Made by a program: the position numbers and the translations under genes | Shown here: positions 58,401 to 64,000 of the stretch, in pieces | Layout: each line of letters opens with the position of its first letter | Numbering within the stretch: position 1 is the first letter of the stretch | NCBI GenBank assembly: GCA_910591455.2 | Contig: OU342819.1 | Coordinates: 3,781,001-3,845,000 of the forward strand | Direction of reading: 5' to 3' | Origin: Pholis gunnellus | Taxonomy: Eukaryota; Chordata; Actinopteri; Perciformes; Pholidae | DNA length: 64,000 bases | The notes under the pieces: generated by a model | What the model was told of the DNA's origin: nothing | The model's input: the letters and a program-made list of their open reading frames with translations, nothing else | The model's database searches: none

Positions 58401-60466
58401 CGCCCTATACATACAACACACCTGACCTGACTCTTTTACCTTCAACTTTCTATAGAAAGTGTTCCGACTCTTAAAACCTTAAAATTTCTCAGATTGAGCA
58501 AATGTGAATTAGGACATATTAATTAAAATGGAAACTACAACCACTAAAAGGTTACCATCCATTTAGATCCTGGATGTTAATGACGAGATATTTGAAACAA
58601 AGGAAAAACACAAAATTTAGGTTTAATAGGGAATAAATGCCACAATACATGATTTAAGAAGAGCATCGAATGTAAATAATATACCAGTACCTCTTTATTA
58701 AGGCCAACAGAATATTCTCAAGGGACAGTTTTTCCATATTACTTCACAACCTCCTCTGCAGACTTTTTGACTTTTTTTGTTCCGTCATTTAGAGAGAAAA
58801 TGTTGACACAAAGTGATGCTCCTTTCTCATGTTTAAGGATTTGTTTGTTTTGCTGGATAAAACACCGTCACACAAAAAAAAGAGTTCTTCACACACAGTC
58901 TTTAAGGGCAAAAAGTCAATTTTAATAAAAATGACCATATAACATTTATTAAAATCTAATAAAATTACAATTTTTTTATCTACTTCATTTGGGGCCCGTG
59001 TTGTGGGGTGCCAGGTCCCAGTGTTGAAAATAAATACATCTCATTGTTGTAGACTGAAACTGCAGACGTCCTATTAACTTCCTTCCTTATTGTCGTGTTT
59101 CCTAGTTCCTTTTCGTCTCTTCAGCATTCACTCACAGTGAGGCAGATATAAACGGGGACACACACACATTCAACAGCAGAAAAAACATGATCTGAAGCCA
59201 CAGGAGGGTTAAAATAAATCTACAAAGAGTTTGTGTCCGTGTTGTTCACTGAAATCATTTTCAGCCCTACACATTAAAAAAAATGAATGTCTAGATATGC
59301 ATGTGTGTGTTTGTATTTTTTAAAAAGCAGAGTCTTTAACCAGCCAGTTGATGTCTCGGCTGACGTGCATCATGCAAGCCATTATGGTAAAAGGAAAAAG
59401 TGTGTAAAGGTTTTCCTCTTGTAGTGTATCAGTTGCTCAAATGTAAAAAGTGACAAAATAAAAATGTAAAAAAGAATCAGTAATTTTCTGTCACATGAAG
59501 AGAAAGTTCGATATTTTTGTTGAAGAGGTATGCTTGCTAGCTTTCTTGCCAAGAGTTAGATGAGAAGACTGACACCACTCCCATGTCGGTAGACTAAATA
59601 TGAAGCTACAGACAGCAGCCGGCTAACCTAGCATAACATAGCATCGCATAAAAACTGGAAACGGCCAGCATGGTAGCAGATTCCACCAACCACCACATTT
59701 AAATCTCACTGATTAACATGTTGAGTCTTAAGTTAGTTAATATGTACAAAATAATTGTAGTTTTCTGTGTAAAACTGGTCTTGGCTGAAAACTAGCTTGT
59801 TCCATAACCCCCCCCCCTCCCCATAAAAATACAGAATTGTTGTTTTTACACACAATGTGTACGGTTTAAGAAAACAAGATAGAACATATTAATGAGCTTT
59901 AGAGGTTACCTTTGGCCAGATCCAGGCTAGCTGTTTCCCTCTGTTTCCAGTCTTTATGCTATGCTAAGCTAACCGTCTCCTGGGTCCAGCTTCATATTTA
60001 GCGAACAGAGGTGACGGTGTCTAACTCTCTGTAAGTAAGCACAAAAAAGGGTTGACCTTTTCCTTTTAAAATGTCTGCTATAAAACAAGAGAAAGTAACA
60101 GACTGTGTGTTTGCAGGTGTAGGTGTGTGTGTGTGTCCTTTGCGTCTTGTAAAATGTTAATTCTCTTAACACAGACGTCACACCCAGTGACCGTCATTCA
60201 TGATTTAAATACTTATTCAAAGACCCCCCCCCCCCCCCCCCCAACAAAAAAAAAACAGATGTCGCCACTTAAATAAAACTTGTTAAAAAAAATCAAACAT
60301 TTTCCCACCAATGCTGAAAAGTTCATACGATATGTTTGGTGGTAAAGTTGATGGTGTGTGTGTGTGTGTGTGTGCGCAGGGATGATGGGGTCTCCAGTAA
60401 AATTAGCTAAAAACTTAAATTAAAAACACAGTTGGAATCCATAAAATACATTCAGTCTCTTTCACA
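58401..60466 (-). other. eloa 3' UTR and flanking DNA
   Basis: This follows the eloa stop (60467) on the minus strand. Candidate AATAAA signals on that strand are at about 58945 and 58685, giving a UTR of about 1.5 kb. It contains a 19-base C run (60224-60242) and (GT)n at about 60354-60375. Confidence 0.5.
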
Positions 60467-62740
60467 CTATCGGCGGGAGAATCTGTTCTTGAAAGCTTTG
60501 ATAGTTTTGGCCATCATGGGGGCGATTTCTGCGAGAAGGAACAAATGATTTGTTTGAGATTTAAAAAAAAAACAACCTCAAACATAATTGTGGTTCTCTT
60601 TCTGATCGTTCACACACACACACACGCACACGCACACTTACTTTTGACCTGTGGTTTGTCGCGGGCGGCAGGTCCTCCTCCAACTCCTCCTCCTCCTCCT
60701 ACTCCTCCTCCTGCTGCTGCTGCTGCTGCTCCACCACCTGGTGCAAAGGAGCGAGACGAGCCGGGAGAAGGGTCGAGTTGGGAGGAAGAGGAGCGACTCA
60801 ATTCACCAGAGTAGTCTGTGGTAGCTGGTCGTATTCTGAAGGACACAGGGAGAGAAAAAAAAAAAGAGTCTGTAACCGTGCTCTAAAGCAAAAAAGAGAA
60901 ATGAACTCCCCTGACGGACTGTAAATACACTCCTGGATAAACCCTGTGCACACATAAATAAAACGTATTCATCTTTATTCCATCTCAAGTCCTAAACCCT
61001 CGATGTCAAGTATGTCAATGTGCTGGACGTGATACTGACTTGATGGGAGCTGCAGCTGCGGTGGAGCTGGCTGACGAGCCACTGATGGTGCCGAACTTTT
61101 CCTGTCGGCGGCGGACGTCGCGCGGCGGCTTGGCGACAGAATTCACAAACGCCATCTTGACCTGGCGCCCTGCCAGGACAACGCAACGCTCAAACTAAAA
61201 AACGCCAACGCTCAAAACGCCTTGATGCATGAACCTCAATCTGTGACATTTCTGTAGAAATGAATGTCCATCTCTCGTCACCTCTTCTGTGCTCATAAAT
61301 GAGAAACCGATAGTGACTCGATGCGTCTCCTACCTTTTGGCTTGTTGGCGTGGGCGGAGGAGATGTTCTGGGTGAGCATCCTCAGTCGCTCCTCGCGCTC
61401 GTCGTGCAGCCTGAGGTACATCTCCCTCCACGACTCGTACTCCTGAGGTGTCTCGCGCTTGAAGTCCCGCTGACAATGGCGCATCCACAGCTCGTCAGAT
61501 TCCTCCGTAAACCACTGAAAGAAGAGAGGAGCGAAATCAACAAGGAGCACCATCAGTGTTCCTACATATTGTCCTCGTCATTCTGCATTTTCTTCCTCTC
61601 TTCTTGTCAATTTTAGTAAAGTAAAGTATAGCGCTTTTCTAGTCTTCTGACCACTCAAAGTGCTTTCACACTACATGTCATCATTCACCCATTCATACAC
61701 TGATGGCAGGAGCTACCATGCAAGGTGCCACCTGCCCATCAGGACTCTAACATACAACATTCAGTTGAGCCACAGTGGAGGTAAGTTGTTGTAATTTGGT
61801 TTCTTTGATTAAGTCTGGTTATATTTGTATACATCACTAGTTTAAATTGTTTATTTGTGATCTTGCCCACCCTGAAGTCAATTCTAAGCTCCCTCTACTG
61901 TTGTGTCTCGACCGCCCACAGACGAACAGAACAAATACAGATGCGAGCGTCACCTGGTTGCTCTGCTCGATGCGGTACAGCTGCTCCGGTGTGCACCGCT
62001 CCAGCACCGGCTCCAGGATCTCGAACGGCACCCCTCCGACCTCGGCGATGGCTGAAAAGAGCAGTTTGTTTTAGCCACCTTAAGATAACAGGCGGGTGGG
62101 GTTGGAAGTGTTTGCGGAGTCGTAGATGTTGACTCTCCAACATTTTGTCCAGGGACTGTGAGCGTTTATCTTGTATGCTTTGTGGTGAGCCCCACCCCTC
62201 TGGCACCTCCATTACTGTAGTAGCATTAAATGCAGAGTAAAATCATTAAAAAAAACACATTTTAGTGCTTATTCGGCATCTCCTAAAAAAAGGCACGCAG
62301 GAAGCACGGCCGTCAACTTCACCGCATTCATTTAAATCTTTTCTTTTTTAATAACATGATAAAAAATTAGCACATCATTTAATGATCTGTTATGACCACA
62401 CTTCAGGCCAAGTCATATGATTATGTCTGAACATTTTGAAATAAAACAATTTATTGTTTTTTTTAATGCTACCTTTTGGTATTTCTATTCACCGGTGTGC
62501 TCATGTGCCATATTAATGTCATGTTTAGGGGCTAAAATATCTAAATTTGGGGTTTTTCCGAGTATTAATATTGATTGCTCCACTCACAGTCAATGTTGTT
62601 CTGCAGCACACGGATGCACTGCTCGTACAGAGTCATCATCTTGGGCAAGTAGGCGGTCTTTGATCCTGAGTAGACCACCATCTTGGAGTTGAACCGCTTC
62701 CCCGTGAACCCGGTATCCTCCTCGTCGTTGCAGACGGGAA
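60467..62740 (-). CDS. eloa: eloa (elongin A), C-terminal six coding exons; gene continues past the right edge
   Basis: Exons: 62588-62740, 61954-62051, 61334-61514, 61040-61169, 60642-60835, 60467-60528 (stop TAG). Phases match throughout, about 272 residues. Elongin A is the catalytic subunit of the SIII elongation factor and the substrate-recognition part of a Cullin-5 ubiquitin ligase for stalled RNA polymerase II. The BC box TLYEQCIRVL, which contacts Elongin B/C, lies in the first exon here. An F-box-like region follows (VGGVPFEILEPVLERCTPEQ, LYRIEQSNQ), then DELWMRHCQRDFK, EYESWREMYLRL and HANKPKGRQVKMAFVNSVAK. It ends APMMAKTIKAFKNRFSRR as in mammals. The penultimate exon has an unusual Gly/Ala run. 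The upstream TFIIS N-domain exons lie outside. Confidence 0.95.
60665..60745 (-). repeat. Low-complexity Ala/Gly-coding repeat in eloa
   Basis: CTCCTCCTCC and CTGCTGCTGC triplet tracts on the plus strand encode an Ala6 and several Gly runs in the disordered linker before the C-terminal tail. Confidence 0.85.
61618..61775. mobile_element. Common teleost interspersed repeat in an eloa intron
   Basis: It reads CAAAGTGCTTTCACACTACA, TCATTCACCCATTCATACAC and TGCAAGGTGCCACCTGCCCA, a sequence met very often in fish genomes. The class is uncertain, and this copy is truncated. Confidence 0.6.
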
Positions 62741-64000
62741 CTGAAAGCAAAGAAAGGGAGCGTGTCCGTCAGTCAGGGCGACACGGAGCAGGGCAGGACG
62801 AACTTTTACAGATACGCTGACACTGACAAGAAAGAAAAAAAAGAAGAAAAAAAGTGCAGTTGTTTGAACATGTCGAAGAAAGAGTTTGGTATTTGACACC
62901 CAAATCCTGAGTGGAACAGAAGCCCCCAGGCCTCTGAGGTTCACAGCTGCACGGTTACGGTTATGTGTTCACAGCCACTTTCAGCACTGAAATGGCCAAA
63001 ACAATTGGTCAACTTGCAGAAAAAAAACCAACAGCCAACATTTACACATGGGCTCACCTCCCTCAGTACACTAACATAGACACAAGATTCCAGCAGAGAA
63101 ACCTGGTTGAACGCGTTAACATCCACTTTATGAACCTGGTTACAGTAAATCTGCATATAAACAGAGGAGGTCAGGCTCGCTTATTTAATGTGCATTTACA
63201 GAGATCTCTGTTTGTACTGTTGCTGCCTGCAATATCAAAACTGATCCGTTGACCAAAGAGTGCAGAATTTGTCCGTATCTGGTTGACTATTGAAGGATAG
63301 CACCACTAACGAAGCTCCGCTAACACATGGACAAACACGCTGCATTTGTTTTAATAAAAAAAGCATCCCGCCGCTTCGCCAGCGGAAAGGTTTTATGTGA
63401 AGCAGCAGCAGGAACGGTTGGGTTTGACATTAGCAGCAACTTTAAAAAACTCCAATACGGCAGAAAGTCAGAGTCAGACAGAGTGAAAAATCTGCTTCTG
63501 TGTCGGATTTTAACGAACAGTCAAAAGTCAGCAGAAAAACCCGAACTTACATAGACTTCTAGAGGCTATTTTGTTAGTTTAAGTTTCAGTCGAACTTTGA
63601 ATGGCATCATTTTGAACATGGGAATACTTTCTCTGTCCGAAGTCTTTGTCCTGCATATGTGGAATTGTAAAAAGCCGATTAGAAACCCTGTTTCCCGTAT
63701 ACATGGCCATGAAATCAGCCCTCTCCTGGAGGGATCTAGCTGGAGAAATTGGGTTCCTCTAATCCCTATCCCCCGTTACACAAACCAGACTGCTTGTTTA
63801 CATGACATTTAAGAAATCAGGTGACTGGAGAAAGCCCACCCCAACCCGGTTACATAATCGCAAAGCACTGCATGGTTAGTCATACCTCTAAAGAAGTTCG
63901 TACACGACGAAAGCTTTGTCGGCGGGAAACCTGTGATCTCTATCAAATATTAGAAATACATAACATGAGGATTATGTTCTTGGAGCTACAAAATGTCATT
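62741..64000 (-). other. eloa intron (partial)
   Basis: The sequence upstream of the acceptor CTTTGCTTTCAG at 62741. I found no further coding exon before the window end. Open frames on the plus strand (63327-63812) lack splice or homology support. Confidence 0.5.

Noticed and set aside
62965..63812. Plus-strand frames of 70-95 codons within the eloa intron
   Set aside because: No splice sites, homology or coding-like composition; isolated frames of this size are expected by chance.

Overview
This window is nuclear DNA of a ray-finned (teleost) fish. The genes have many short exons with GT-AG splice sites, the encoded proteins are vertebrate orthologues, and the non-coding DNA is AT-rich with microsatellites and typical fish MITE/hAT DNA transposons. 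I saw no operons, CRISPR arrays, rRNA or phage genes.

Every gene I can support is on the minus strand, head to tail. From high to low coordinates they are: eloa (elongin A; 3' six coding exons, 60467-62740, gene enters from the right edge); pithd1 (complete, 52893-56681, 211 aa); lypla2 (complete, 40714-45805 plus a 5' UTR exon near 51.5 kb, 230 aa); sfpq (complete, 26389-37013, ten exons, 714 aa); an unrecognised Pro/Ser-rich gene (3' end 8743-12360, upstream exons uncertain); and a zmym4-like gene (5' six coding exons, 438-4802, running off the left edge). I placed exon ends by hand from splice sites, and every junction in the recognised genes keeps the reading frame.

Roles: Elongin A carries the BC-box/F-box-like region of the elongation factor and ubiquitin ligase. 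PITHD1 is a PITH-domain proteasome-associated protein. LYPLA2 is a thioesterase that removes palmitate from proteins. SFPQ is a paraspeckle RNA/DNA-binding protein of the DBHS family. ZMYM4 is a MYM zinc-finger nuclear protein. They are neighbours, not a pathway. eloa-pithd1-lypla2 is a block I know from human 1p36.11, while SFPQ and ZMYM4 are human 1p34.3 genes, so the lypla2-sfpq interval is a junction relative to human.

The remaining DNA is introns, UTRs and repeats. The most informative structure is a Russian-doll transposon nest in sfpq intron 8: a MITE, holding a hAT element with a broken transposase exon, holding a second hAT MITE, the inner two with perfect 8-bp target duplications. 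Other notable items are a GC-AG intron in sfpq, several inverted repeats, a diverged tandem array near 18.1-18.95 kb, a 120-bp duplication around the lypla2 3' end and an orphan promoter-like CpG/YY1/ETS block near 58.3 kb. I found no convincing new molecular system; the best lead for undescribed coding content is the gene at 8.7-12.4 kb.
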